This document shows positions 51,907-60,083 of a DNA stretch of 64,000 nt, piece by piece. The position numbers were made by a program, and so were the translations under genes. Below the pieces are notes generated by a model, which was not told where the DNA came from, did no database searches, and was given only the letters and a program-made list of their open reading frames with translations. Source of the stretch: Enterocloster aldenensis (GTDB lineage Bacteria; Bacillota; Clostridia; Lachnospirales; Lachnospiraceae). Within the stretch, counting starts at the first letter, position 1, and each line of letters opens with the position of its first letter. The DNA is taken from positions 310,001-374,000 of the forward strand of contig NZ_QVEX01000001.1 of assembly GCF_003434055.1 (NCBI RefSeq), given 5' to 3'.

Positions 51907-52368
51907 TTAAATTGCTCCCGTGGCCCGCAGCACCAGATCTGCCACAAGGGCGGAGAATATAAAGGTCCCTGTAATCACCAGCAATGTGATCACGACCATC
52001 TTCCACCCCATTTTAGCAAAGTTCTTAAGGTCCTTTCCAAGAGAAATCCCTGCAAACGCGCCCAGTGCGGTAGCAGGGGCCATGAACGCCACCTGGGATG
52101 TGACCTGGATGATGATGTCCTTGACCGGTGATACGGGACAGGCCAGAAGCAGTCCGGTAAGGGATACATACATCATGGACGGAAGCTTGATGAAACGGCT
52201 CATGAACTTGCTGACTGTCAGCCCAAACAGTGCGATGGCACAGAGTACAAGGATTCCTGCTATGGAATCAGCCAAAGGCATCTGATAGCCAATCATATTG
52301 GTCAGTATCATGATTACTGCAACAAGGCACAGAAGGCCGGCTTGCTGGATACAATATTTTCTCACCAT
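51907..52368 (-). CDS. small polytopic membrane protein, partner of DUF3100
   Basis: 153 residues, four or five membrane helices, GGGAGG site before ATG 52368. Sequence such as GLLLACPVSPVKDIIIQVTSQVAFMAPATALGAFAGISLGKD suggests one half of a two-part carrier. It starts 14 bases after the DUF3100 stop and 51 bases before the amidohydrolase start. I know no function; it likely forms a two-subunit transporter with the DUF3100 protein. Confidence 0.8.
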   Translation of the reverse strand: MVRKYCIQQAGLLCLVAVIMILTNMIGYQMPLADSIAGILVLCAIALFGLTVSKFMSRFIKLPSMMYVSLTGLLLACPVSPVKDIIIQVTSQVAFMAPATALGAFAGISLGKDLKNFAKMGWKMVVITLLVITGTFIFSALVADLVLRATGAI

Positions 52369-52382
52369 TTACTTTCCCTCCC

Positions 52383-53204
52383 TTACTTTCCATGACCTGA
52401 TTTACGGCCGATTTTCGGTTCCAGCCACGCGTACAGCTTCCTGGTAACAGGCAGTCCTACAAAGGTTCCCATGTAGATACCGGTAATTCCTGTAAGCATG
52501 TCGCTGGCGCCTCCCATTACCATGATGTCTTCTGCATAGGAAGGATAGATTTCCCCCAGGGTCCCTGCCGCCGCGGTCATCATGGAACCGCTGCCCACCC
52601 CGCTTGCCATGCCCAGCGCCAGCGGATGGAAGATATTCCAGGACGCAACCACGCCGGCCAGCAGGCTGACAAACACGGTGCCGATGACAGAACCTACGAT
52701 GTACACTGCAAACGTACCCTCTGTCTCCTTTGCGTCCGGTCCGTAGATATCCGTTGTCAGCCCCAGATTAGAATCCCTGTTAATGGAATAACATGCGCCG
52801 ATGGCTTCTTTTTTCAGGCCCAGCAGCAGTGCAATGGGCAGTGAGATAAAAATGGTTCCCAGATTGCCGAATTCCTGCAGAAGCAAGGCTGGTCCCACCG
52901 CCACCAGCTTTGCCAGGTTGGCTCCGGCAGAGACACCCATCTTAGCCATGAAAGGAGCCAGCGCCACCAGCACCAGGCTTCCTCCCATCTTACATTCCCC
53001 CTGGTTAAACATCCGGATTACATCCGGTCCCAGGAGTCCGCCCAGTATGACCGCGAATACCATGGGAAACAGGGTCAGCGTGCCGATTCCGATGTTAATC
53101 TTAATGGTCCCCACCGAGTCACAGACCAATGCCAGCACAACTGCCGCCGCATAGACTTTCCAGTACTTTCTTATGACGGCCTTTACATTTTCCATACGTT
53201 TCAT
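52383..53204 (-). CDS. DUF3100-family membrane protein, putative transporter
   Basis: 273 residues (270 if the second ATG, better spaced from AAAGGGG, is used) with about eight membrane helices. Residues FPMVFAVILGGLLGPDVIRMFNQGECKMGG and GMASGVGSGSMMTAAAGTLGEIYP match the DUF3100 family as I remember it. No transport substrate is established to my knowledge. The genes are arranged with a small membrane partner and an amidohydrolase, a common layout for uptake and breakdown of a nitrogenous compound. It is upstream in the unit, with a LysR regulator further upstream but behind its own terminator. Confidence 0.82.
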   Translation of the reverse strand: MKRMENVKAVIRKYWKVYAAAVVLALVCDSVGTIKINIGIGTLTLFPMVFAVILGGLLGPDVIRMFNQGECKMGGSLVLVALAPFMAKMGVSAGANLAKLVAVGPALLLQEFGNLGTIFISLPIALLLGLKKEAIGACYSINRDSNLGLTTDIYGPDAKETEGTFAVYIVGSVIGTVFVSLLAGVVASWNIFHPLALGMASGVGSGSMMTAAAGTLGEIYPSYAEDIMVMGGASDMLTGITGIYMGTFVGLPVTRKLYAWLEPKIGRKSGHGK

Positions 53205-53306
53205 TCCCCTTTCTTCTGTATGACCCCGGTGCAGCAGCGCACCGGAATAATAGGATACCTTTTGCTGATTCCATCATATCACAGGCCCGCCAACTGCTGT
53301 AGACAG

Positions 53307-53334
53307 AAAAAAACGATGGGAATCCATCGTTTTT
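53307..53334. terminator. LysR terminator, bidirectional
   Basis: CGATGG-GAAT-CCATCG flanked by A- and T-runs of five to seven. It starts just after the LysR stop and separates that gene from the DUF3100 operon. Confidence 0.85.
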
Positions 53335-53341
53335 GCTGATA

Positions 53342-54241
53342 CTATGCCTCTTTTTCCCCCACCCTCTCAATAAAGCGCTGGGCAATATCGGACAGCAGGT
53401 AATTCCCTTTCACAATAAACCCAATCTCCAGATTCACCCCATCCTTGATGGGAATGGCCCGTATATCCCCGTAAGCATTGTCCGCTGTATGGTATCCGCT
53501 TCCCACCACAAATCCCTGGCTGGCCCGCATAATGGAATACGCGGCCGCGCGGTCGGTAACGGAAATCACTTTCTTCATGCGGTAATGGGGAATGATGACT
53601 TCCGTATAAGCCGGATTGGCATCCGTACTCCTGTCGTAAGTGATAAAGGGATACTGGATGATTTCCTCGGTCCGTATCTGGCTGCATCCGGCCAGGGGAT
53701 GGGCCTCATGGAGATAGACATGGGCTGTCCTGTAGGCGATGTGGTTGAAAATAATCCCACGTCCCCTGAGTTCCTGCATCATCTGGCCTTTGAGCTGTTC
53801 CGCAAAAAAGATGACCCCCAAATCTGCCAGCCCTTTTTCCACCTGCTCAAACACCTCGGACGTCCTGCACTCCCTGAACCCTGCGTTATATTCAGGCACG
53901 TCCAGGGACTGTATGATGGACAGGAAGGAATCCATGCCGCAGATATGATGCTGGGCCGCCACATAGAAGCCGTGGCTGCTGTCCTTTTTGTCCTCATACC
54001 TTACATCCAGATAATACAGCCGGTTTAAGATTCCTTTGAATTCAATGAACAGCTCCTTGCCGTCCCCGGTCAGCATGACCCCTTTGGGCGTTCTTAAAAA
54101 CGCCTTAATCCCATAATGCCCCTCCACTGCCCGCACGGCCTCTGAAACACTGGACTGGGCTGCAAACAGCCGCTTGGCCGCCTCACTGATGGAGCCTGAA
54201 TCAGCTACCGCTACAAAATATTTCATCTGCTGTAATGTCAT
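53342..54241 (-). CDS. LysR-family transcriptional regulator
   Basis: 299 residues, the family length. Winged helix-turn-helix at 1-60 (MTLQQMKYFVAVADSGSISEAAKRLFAAQSSVSEAVRAVE, quoted in part) and a periplasmic-binding-like effector domain with YPFITYDRSTDANP and MRASQGFVVGSGYHT. It is transcribed toward the DUF3100-amidohydrolase unit on the same strand but has its own terminator; it likely regulates that unit in response to its substrate or product. Short distance to the M13 peptidase makes other targets possible. Confidence 0.93.
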   Translation of the reverse strand: MTLQQMKYFVAVADSGSISEAAKRLFAAQSSVSEAVRAVEGHYGIKAFLRTPKGVMLTGDGKELFIEFKGILNRLYYLDVRYEDKKDSSHGFYVAAQHHICGMDSFLSIIQSLDVPEYNAGFRECRTSEVFEQVEKGLADLGVIFFAEQLKGQMMQELRGRGIIFNHIAYRTAHVYLHEAHPLAGCSQIRTEEIIQYPFITYDRSTDANPAYTEVIIPHYRMKKVISVTDRAAAYSIMRASQGFVVGSGYHTADNAYGDIRAIPIKDGVNLEIGFIVKGNYLLSDIAQRFIERVGEKEA

Positions 54242-54348
54242 GACCTGGTTTCATTCCTTTCCCCGGGGCGCGCAGGTATCCGTCCGCCTGCGCACGTTTT
54301 GGAAAACTTCCCTATCAATGTCCGCACATTTTTGCCATATCTATGACT

Positions 54349-56571
54349 TTACCAGATTCCGGGCCGGTTTTCAACCTCCTGATACATCCCGTCCCCTTCT
54401 TTCACATGAAATGCAGCATAAAAGTCACTGGTTGCCGACAACACTGCATTCACCCTTATGATTCCCGGGGAATGGACATCGTTGGTCATGATATAGGCCA
54501 GGTACTCATCCCTGTATTTGCCGGCCCATAAGGCTGCATAAGCTTTATAGAGCTCCCTCAGGTCATATCCCTCATTTTTTGCTATCTCCGTCACACAGGA
54601 AACCCCGCCCAGGTCAGCTATATTCTCAGTGACGCTTAATGTTCCGTTTACCTTGGTCCCGTTTACCTCCATGGAATCATAATAAGCCTCCACCCTGGCT
54701 GCCAGCTCCTTAAACCGCTGTTTATCCTCAGCAGTCCACCAGTCGCGCAGGTTCCCCTTTTCATCATACTGGGACCCGCTGGTGTCAAACGCATGGGTGA
54801 TTTCATGGCCGATTACAGCACCGATACGTCCAAGATTGGTGACCGGCAGGCCCTCAGGGTCATAGAAAGGCGGCTGGAGGATTCCTGCGGGGAACACGAT
54901 TTCATTGCTGCCCGGGTTGTAGTAGGCGTTGACGGTCTGGGGCGTCATGGCCCATTCCGTCCTGTCCACCGGATCGTCTTTGGTCCTGAACATATAATCC
55001 TGGTCAGCCTTTTTAATGGTCAGGATATTGTCCACATAGAGGCCGCCGTCCTCGGGCGCTGCCAGCTTCAGGCCGTACCTGTCCTGGGGCCACTGGCCGG
55101 GATAACCCACCTTCACCATGATGGAGGCCAGTTTCTTTCGTGCCTCTGACCGGGTGGTTTCTGTCATCCATTCCATGTGCGCCAGTCTTTTGTCATACAC
55201 GTCTATGACCTTGCGGATGATGTCCGTCACATCCTGTCTGGCGGCGTCGTCAAAATATTTCCGGCAGAACAGCCTTCCGCACTGGAATCCCAGTTCCTGC
55301 TGGACAGTCTCTGATACAGTCCTGCCAAAAGGCTTTTTCTCTTCCGTCCCGCTGACCGCCATCTGATATTCCTGGGCCGCATTCAGGGATTCCATGTCCG
55401 TTATCATGGAAAGGTCGGCATAAAGACAGGTTTTTACATATTCCTTTAGAAGAGGCAGATTGTCATCTGTGAGATAGGTCCCCAGCTTCCTGCACACTTC
55501 CGGTTCAGCCACAATGGTCCTCTCATCCTCCCTGACACCGTAAATCCCGCTTAAGAGATCCATGGGAAGGGCGCCCCCATAAACTGCGGCGGCATCCCTG
55601 GCCGTATACACATTGTTGGTTTTTTCCGCATCATAGGTTTCCTCTATTTTCAGGGAGCTGGATGCCAGGTCCTTCATCATGGCTGTGACACGCTCCACAA
55701 TCCCCTCTGCTTCCCGGGTACCCAGGCCGTTGGATTCGTGGAGCCTGGTCAGATACCGTTTATATTCCTCCACCCGTTTTATGTTGGCTTCTTCTTTGGA
55801 AAACCAGACTTCCCGTTTCAGCCCCGTGTCCGGCTTCATTAAATAAAGGGACTTAACAGATGAGTCATTGCTGTCCCCTGTATAGATCAGCCCTGCCAGG
55901 CTGTATATGCCGTAATCCCTCTGGAACCGGAGACATGCGCTTAAAAGTTCCTCCACCGTGCCGGCATTTTCAGCTTCATCCAGGAATTCCCCTGCCTGGC
56001 GGCCGTAACCGCCCTTCTCCCTGGCCTCCCGGTCCAGGCCGGTCAGGTTCAGGGCGCGGATGTTCTCCCTGTCGCGGTTTTCTCCGTCACCGGAGGGGAC
56101 CGGGGTCCTGCCGTATTCCTCTCTGACGTCCTCCGCTCTGCCTTCCTCCGCTCTGCCGCCTTCCGCTCTGCTGTCTTCCTCTCCGCCTTCCGCTCTGCCG
56201 TCCTCCTTTCCGGTCCCGGAGGAGGCCTGCTGGATGATATCATTTACCTTGTTATAATTTTCCTCCCTCACCTTGCTGAACCAGCTTATCTCCGGCTGGT
56301 CCCCAGGAATCTCCCAGCCGGACAGGGTAACGTGGTTCACGGCATTGTAGAAATCATCCACATATTCCGGCGCGCCGCCCTGTCCGGATGCAGCCGGCTG
56401 CCTGGATGCGGTCACTGCCTGTCCGCCGTCGATTCCTGACAGGGATTCTGTCCCTATCCCCGGGTCCTGTTCCCCCCTGCCTGCAAAACAGCCGCAGGCC
56501 ATGGCTGACACGGCTGCTGTCATGGCCGCGGCGATCCCCCATTTAACTGCCAGGATTTTAATCCGTTCCAT
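54349..56571 (-). CDS. M13-family (neprilysin/PepO) metallopeptidase lipoprotein
   Basis: 740 residues from ATG 56571; AAGGAGGAG is well spaced and the longer frame has none. Lipoprotein signal (AMAC, Cys26). An acidic low-complexity insert follows (about 120-165, repeated GGRAE/EEGRAED). The catalytic domain has AYYNPGSNEIVFPAGILQPPFYD, the zinc motif VIGHEITHAFD (HExxH, near residue 587) and ENIADLGG (third zinc ligand Glu, about 60 residues on), plus the C-terminal WAGKYRDEYLAYIMTNDVHSPGIIRVNAVLS (in part). Function: a surface endopeptidase that cleaves oligopeptides. It is divergent from the FAD-Rieske gene with 174 bp between them. Confidence 0.95.
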   Translation of the reverse strand: MERIKILAVKWGIAAAMTAAVSAMACGCFAGRGEQDPGIGTESLSGIDGGQAVTASRQPAASGQGGAPEYVDDFYNAVNHVTLSGWEIPGDQPEISWFSKVREENYNKVNDIIQQASSGTGKEDGRAEGGEEDSRAEGGRAEEGRAEDVREEYGRTPVPSGDGENRDRENIRALNLTGLDREAREKGGYGRQAGEFLDEAENAGTVEELLSACLRFQRDYGIYSLAGLIYTGDSNDSSVKSLYLMKPDTGLKREVWFSKEEANIKRVEEYKRYLTRLHESNGLGTREAEGIVERVTAMMKDLASSSLKIEETYDAEKTNNVYTARDAAAVYGGALPMDLLSGIYGVREDERTIVAEPEVCRKLGTYLTDDNLPLLKEYVKTCLYADLSMITDMESLNAAQEYQMAVSGTEEKKPFGRTVSETVQQELGFQCGRLFCRKYFDDAARQDVTDIIRKVIDVYDKRLAHMEWMTETTRSEARKKLASIMVKVGYPGQWPQDRYGLKLAAPEDGGLYVDNILTIKKADQDYMFRTKDDPVDRTEWAMTPQTVNAYYNPGSNEIVFPAGILQPPFYDPEGLPVTNLGRIGAVIGHEITHAFDTSGSQYDEKGNLRDWWTAEDKQRFKELAARVEAYYDSMEVNGTKVNGTLSVTENIADLGGVSCVTEIAKNEGYDLRELYKAYAALWAGKYRDEYLAYIMTNDVHSPGIIRVNAVLSATSDFYAAFHVKEGDGMYQEVENRPGIW
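56130..56205. repeat. GC-rich in-frame repeats in the M13 gene
   Basis: Degenerate units around TCCGCTCTGCCGTCC recur four or five times and encode GGRAE/EEGRAE-type residues. Insertion keeps the frame and lies between the lipid anchor and the catalytic domain, so it can act as a spacer of variable length. Confidence 0.8.
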
Positions 56572-56598
56572 CCTATTCTCCTCCTTAATCAAGTCTTT

Positions 56599-56615
56599 CA
56601 AACGATTTTCGTTTG
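56599..56615. promoter_or_regulatory. palindrome in the M13/FAD-Rieske divergent region
   Basis: CAAACGA-TTT-TCGTTTG is a perfect 7-bp-arm palindrome. It lies 28 bases upstream of the M13 start and so in its leader or operator region. A TATAAT-like box is nearby on the minus strand (about 56622-56627). The regulator is unknown. Confidence 0.45.
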
Positions 56616-56694
56616 CCGTTCTTATTATAACCCTGTTCTTCGGTTTAATAATCAGGCAACCGGTAAAGACTATACAAAAAAGGCTATGCAAAAA

Positions 56695-56726
56695 AGGATG
56701 TCCGTAAAACAGGATGTCCGTAAAAC
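56695..56726. repeat. 16-bp tandem duplication before the FAD-Rieske start
   Basis: AGGATGTCCGTAAAAC occurs twice, head to tail. It contains AGGATG, so it can mimic a start region, but the frame here is not continued with a better site than the one at 56746. Confidence 0.85.
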
Positions 56727-56745
56727 GTTTGGATTGGAGCTAAAT

Positions 56746-58209
56746 ATGGAACATAAATTCAAGGAAAAAAACAAATCAATCTGGAGCATGACAACCCACC
56801 TGCCGCCCAGGGACCCCCTGCCCGGAAACCTCACCGTGGAGGCGGCCGTGATTGGCGCGGGCATGGCCGGGATTTTGACCGCCTACCTTCTTCAAAAGCA
56901 GGGCGTTGATGTGGTTGTATTGGAAGCAGACCAGGTTGCCAGCGGCCAGACCAAGAATACCACTGCAAAAATAACAAGCCAGCACGGCATCATTTACCAT
57001 GACCTGATTAAAAAGCTGGGAAAGCAGAAGGCAGCCGCATACGCCCTTGCCAATGAAGCCGCTGTCCGGGCCTATGGGGAAATTGTGGCAGAAGAGAAGA
57101 TTGAATGTGATTTTGAACGGCTTCCATCTTATCTGTATACCACGCAACCGTCCATGACCGCGAAGCTGGAACAGGAAGCAAAGGCAGCCTCTGCCCTGGG
57201 AATACCTGCCCATTTCACACAGATACACGGACTTCCCTTTGAAACCGTGGGAGCCGTATGCTTTGAGGGGCAGGCCCAGTTCCATCCCCTGGCTTTCATC
57301 AAACACTTATCCCAAAAGGTGACTGTCTATGAAGGCACCCGCGTGCTGAAGGTAAAAAAGCATATGATATTCACAGACCGCGGCACGGTGAATGCAGGGC
57401 ATGTAATCTTTGCTTCCCATTATCCCTTCCTGAACCTGCCGGGCATGTTCTTTGCGCGCCAGCACCAGGACAGAAGCTACGTGCTGTGCCTTGACCACCC
57501 GGATAAGCTGGACGGCATGTTCTACAGTGTGGACAAAGACGGCCTTTCCCTCAGATGGATACCCGGCGCCCTCCTCCTTGGCGGCAGTTCCCACCGGACC
57601 GGGAAAAATACAGCGGGCGGGGAATACCAGCGCCTGAAAAAGGCGGCAAAACAGTATTACCCGGACAGCAGGATCATTGCCAGGTGGTCTGCCCAGGACT
57701 GCATGCCCCATGATGACATCCCGTTCATTGGAAGATATTCCGTGTTCAGGCCCTACTGGTATGTTGCAACCGGGTTCAAAAAATGGGGGATGACCTCCTC
57801 CATGCTGTCCGCCATGATTATAAGGGACCTGATCTGCGGCCTGGAAAGCCCATACGCAAAACTCTTTTGTCCCCAGAGGTTCCATATAAGGGCATCCCTC
57901 CCAAGCCTTTTGGCGGATCTGGGCGAAAGCGTGGTTTCCCTTACAAAGGGGGCCTTCCATCTGCCCCTCCGTGCCGTGGATCTGAAGGAAGGGCACGGCG
58001 GCATTATAAGAATCGGCCTCAAACGGTATGCTTGTTACAAGGACGAGAAGGGAATCCTCCACAAAACCTCTGCCCGCTGTCCCCACCTGGGCTGCGAGCT
58101 TAAGTGGAACCCGGCTGAAAGGACCTGGGACTGCCCATGCCATGGCTCCCGGTTCGATTATGACGGGAACCTGATTGACAATCCCGCGCAGAAGGGGAAC
58201 GCTTTTTAG
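56746..58209 (+). CDS. FAD-dependent oxidoreductase with C-terminal Rieske [2Fe-2S] domain
   Basis: 487 residues from ATG 56746 (GGAG six bases upstream; the longer frame to 56686 is less supported). The DAO/DadA-like FAD domain starts with VIGAGMAGILTAYLLQ (about 36-51) and has QTKNTTAKITSQHG and WSAQDCMPHDDIPFIGRY. The C-terminal Rieske domain (about 410-487) has Cys445-Pro-His447 and, 15 residues on, Cys463-x-x-His466, the complete cluster ligands. In related proteins the Rieske domain passes electrons from the flavin to a partner; the substrate is an amine or a small molecule. No partner is near, so the substrate is unknown. A hairpin follows right at the stop codon. Confidence 0.9.
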   Translation: MEHKFKEKNKSIWSMTTHLPPRDPLPGNLTVEAAVIGAGMAGILTAYLLQKQGVDVVVLEADQVASGQTKNTTAKITSQHGIIYHDLIKKLGKQKAAAYALANEAAVRAYGEIVAEEKIECDFERLPSYLYTTQPSMTAKLEQEAKAASALGIPAHFTQIHGLPFETVGAVCFEGQAQFHPLAFIKHLSQKVTVYEGTRVLKVKKHMIFTDRGTVNAGHVIFASHYPFLNLPGMFFARQHQDRSYVLCLDHPDKLDGMFYSVDKDGLSLRWIPGALLLGGSSHRTGKNTAGGEYQRLKKAAKQYYPDSRIIARWSAQDCMPHDDIPFIGRYSVFRPYWYVATGFKKWGMTSSMLSAMIIRDLICGLESPYAKLFCPQRFHIRASLPSLLADLGESVVSLTKGAFHLPLRAVDLKEGHGGIIRIGLKRYACYKDEKGILHKTSARCPHLGCELKWNPAERTWDCPCHGSRFDYDGNLIDNPAQKGNAF

Positions 58210-58218
58210 GCGTTCCCC
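58194..58218. terminator. stem-loop over the FAD-Rieske stop codon
   Basis: GGGGAACGC (58194-58202) and GCGTTCCCC (58210-58218) pair with the TAG stop in the loop, between convergent genes. No strong T-run on either side, so termination may depend on Rho or be partial. Confidence 0.55.
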
Positions 58219-58237
58219 CTCTGTCCGCAGACATGCC

Positions 58238-60022
58238 CTAATCCATATACGCGCCCTTCATGGCGCTGACCGCATGCTGGGCATACAGCTTTAAGATACC
58301 CTTTGTATATTTGCTCTTAAACCCTTTCCAGTTCTTCTTCCTCCGGGCAAGAATCGCGTCCATTTCCTCAGGCGTCTTTTCCGCTCCGTCCACACCCACG
58401 ATATTTAACGACCGCTTTTCCAGGTTCAGTTCAATCAGGTCCCCTTCTTCCACAAATGCAATGGGACCTCCTGCCGCGGCTTCCGGGGACACATGGCCGA
58501 TGACCGGGCCCCGGGATGCGCCTGAGAACCTTCCGTCCGTAATCAGCGCCACACTGGCTGCCAGCTTCGGGTCCGAACAGATGGCCTCACCGGTATAGAA
58601 CATTTCCGGCATGCCGCTTCCCCTTGGGCCTTCATAGCGGATAAAGACAGCGTCTCCCGGTTTCACCTTTCCGTGAAGGATGGCCTCAATGGCTTCTTCC
58701 TCGCTGTCAAAGGGACGGGCCGTGAGGCGGCTGTTAAACATGCCCGGCGGGCAGGCGGTATGCTTGATGACCGCTCCCTCCGGCGCCAGGTTGCCTTTCA
58801 GTATGGCAATGCTTCCATTGGTGCCCATGGCATGTCCAAAATCCCGGATGATGTCCGTCCTGTCTATATCCCTGTGGATTGCCTGGCTCTTGCTTTTAAG
58901 TATCCTGTCGCAGTGTTCGTAGAACCCGCTCTTTTTAAGATTCTCCAGGTTTTCCCCCAATGTCTTTCCCGTGACCGTCATCACATCCAGGTGGAGCATT
59001 TCCTTGATTTCCTCCATGACCCGCGGGACCCCTCCCGCATAATAGAAATACTGGGCCGGCCAGTCTCCGGCCGGGCGTATGTTAAGGAGGTAATGGGCGC
59101 CCCTGTGAAGCCGGTCAAAGGTGTCCGCGTCAATCTCAATGCCGAATTCATGGGCAATGGCCGGGATATGCATGACCGCGTTGGTGGAGCCTGAGATTGC
59201 GGCGTGTACCATGATGGCATTCTCAAAGCTTTTCAGTGTGACAATGTCAGCCGCCGTGATGCCCCTCTTCACCAGTTGGAGCAGTTGTTTTCCGGCGTCA
59301 TAGGCGGCCTGGCGCAGTTCCGGCGCAGTTGCAGGCATCAGGGCGGTTCCGGGAAGCATTAATCCCAATGCTTCTGCCATCACCTGCATGGTGGACGCCG
59401 TCCCCATGAAGGAGCAGGCGCCGCAGCTGGGGCAGGCATGCTGTTTATAATAGGTCAGCTGCTCGCCTGGTATCTCATGGCGCTCATACTGGGCGCTGAA
59501 TTTGCCAATCTGTTCCAGGGTAAGAAGCTGGTTGATGGCGCAGCCCGGGTCATCCTCCGTATATTCCGGCGGCAGTGTAAATGCCTCCATCACACCGCCG
59601 GTTACCATGATTGCGCTCATCTCCTTTAACCGGCCAATGCTCATGAGCATGGCAGGCATGGCCTTGTCGCAGCTGGCAATAAAGACCCCGCCGTCAAAGG
59701 TGGTTGCATTGGCCTGTACTTCAATCAGGTTCACGATGGCGTCCCTGTGGGCAAGGGAATAATTGATCCCGTCATGCCCCTGCCCCATCCCATCGCACAT
59801 GTCCGTTGCGTAATACCGCGCAGCCTTTCCACCATTCTCATCAACACTTCTCACTGCTTCTTCCACAAACTGGTTCAGGTGGCTGGAGCCCGGATGGCTG
59901 TTGCCATATGTGCTTTCAATCATTATCTGAGGTTTCTCAAGGTCGTCCAGCTTCCACCCCATCCCCAGGCGCAGCGGATCCATCTCCGGTGCCAGGCTGC
60001 GGACTTTTTGGCTTCTTAACAT
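58238..60022 (-). CDS. second IlvD/Edd-family dehydratase
   Basis: 594 residues; AGGAG eight bases before ATG 60022. Fe-S cysteines: DMCDGMGQGHDG, IASCDKAMPA and GACSFMGTASTM; C-terminal GPRGSGMPEMFYTGEA and TDGRFSGASRGPVIGHVSPEA. It is longer than the paralogue at 32419, lacks its TRAP neighbours, and has a standard N-terminus (MLRSQKVRSLAPEMDPLRLGMGW, quoted in part). No aldolase, kinase or other Entner-Doudoroff gene is adjacent; the monocistronic layout makes either valine/isoleucine synthesis or sugar-acid dehydration possible. I favour a sugar-acid or dihydroxy-acid dehydratase of unknown exact substrate. Confidence 0.9.
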   Translation of the reverse strand: MLRSQKVRSLAPEMDPLRLGMGWKLDDLEKPQIMIESTYGNSHPGSSHLNQFVEEAVRSVDENGGKAARYYATDMCDGMGQGHDGINYSLAHRDAIVNLIEVQANATTFDGGVFIASCDKAMPAMLMSIGRLKEMSAIMVTGGVMEAFTLPPEYTEDDPGCAINQLLTLEQIGKFSAQYERHEIPGEQLTYYKQHACPSCGACSFMGTASTMQVMAEALGLMLPGTALMPATAPELRQAAYDAGKQLLQLVKRGITAADIVTLKSFENAIMVHAAISGSTNAVMHIPAIAHEFGIEIDADTFDRLHRGAHYLLNIRPAGDWPAQYFYYAGGVPRVMEEIKEMLHLDVMTVTGKTLGENLENLKKSGFYEHCDRILKSKSQAIHRDIDRTDIIRDFGHAMGTNGSIAILKGNLAPEGAVIKHTACPPGMFNSRLTARPFDSEEEAIEAILHGKVKPGDAVFIRYEGPRGSGMPEMFYTGEAICSDPKLAASVALITDGRFSGASRGPVIGHVSPEAAAGGPIAFVEEGDLIELNLEKRSLNIVGVDGAEKTPEEMDAILARRKKNWKGFKSKYTKGILKLYAQHAVSAMKGAYMD

Positions 60023-60083
60023 AATTTTTTCTCCTATAAAATCATCTTTTTATTTCTTTTTGAATGACATGGCCAATGCTTCC

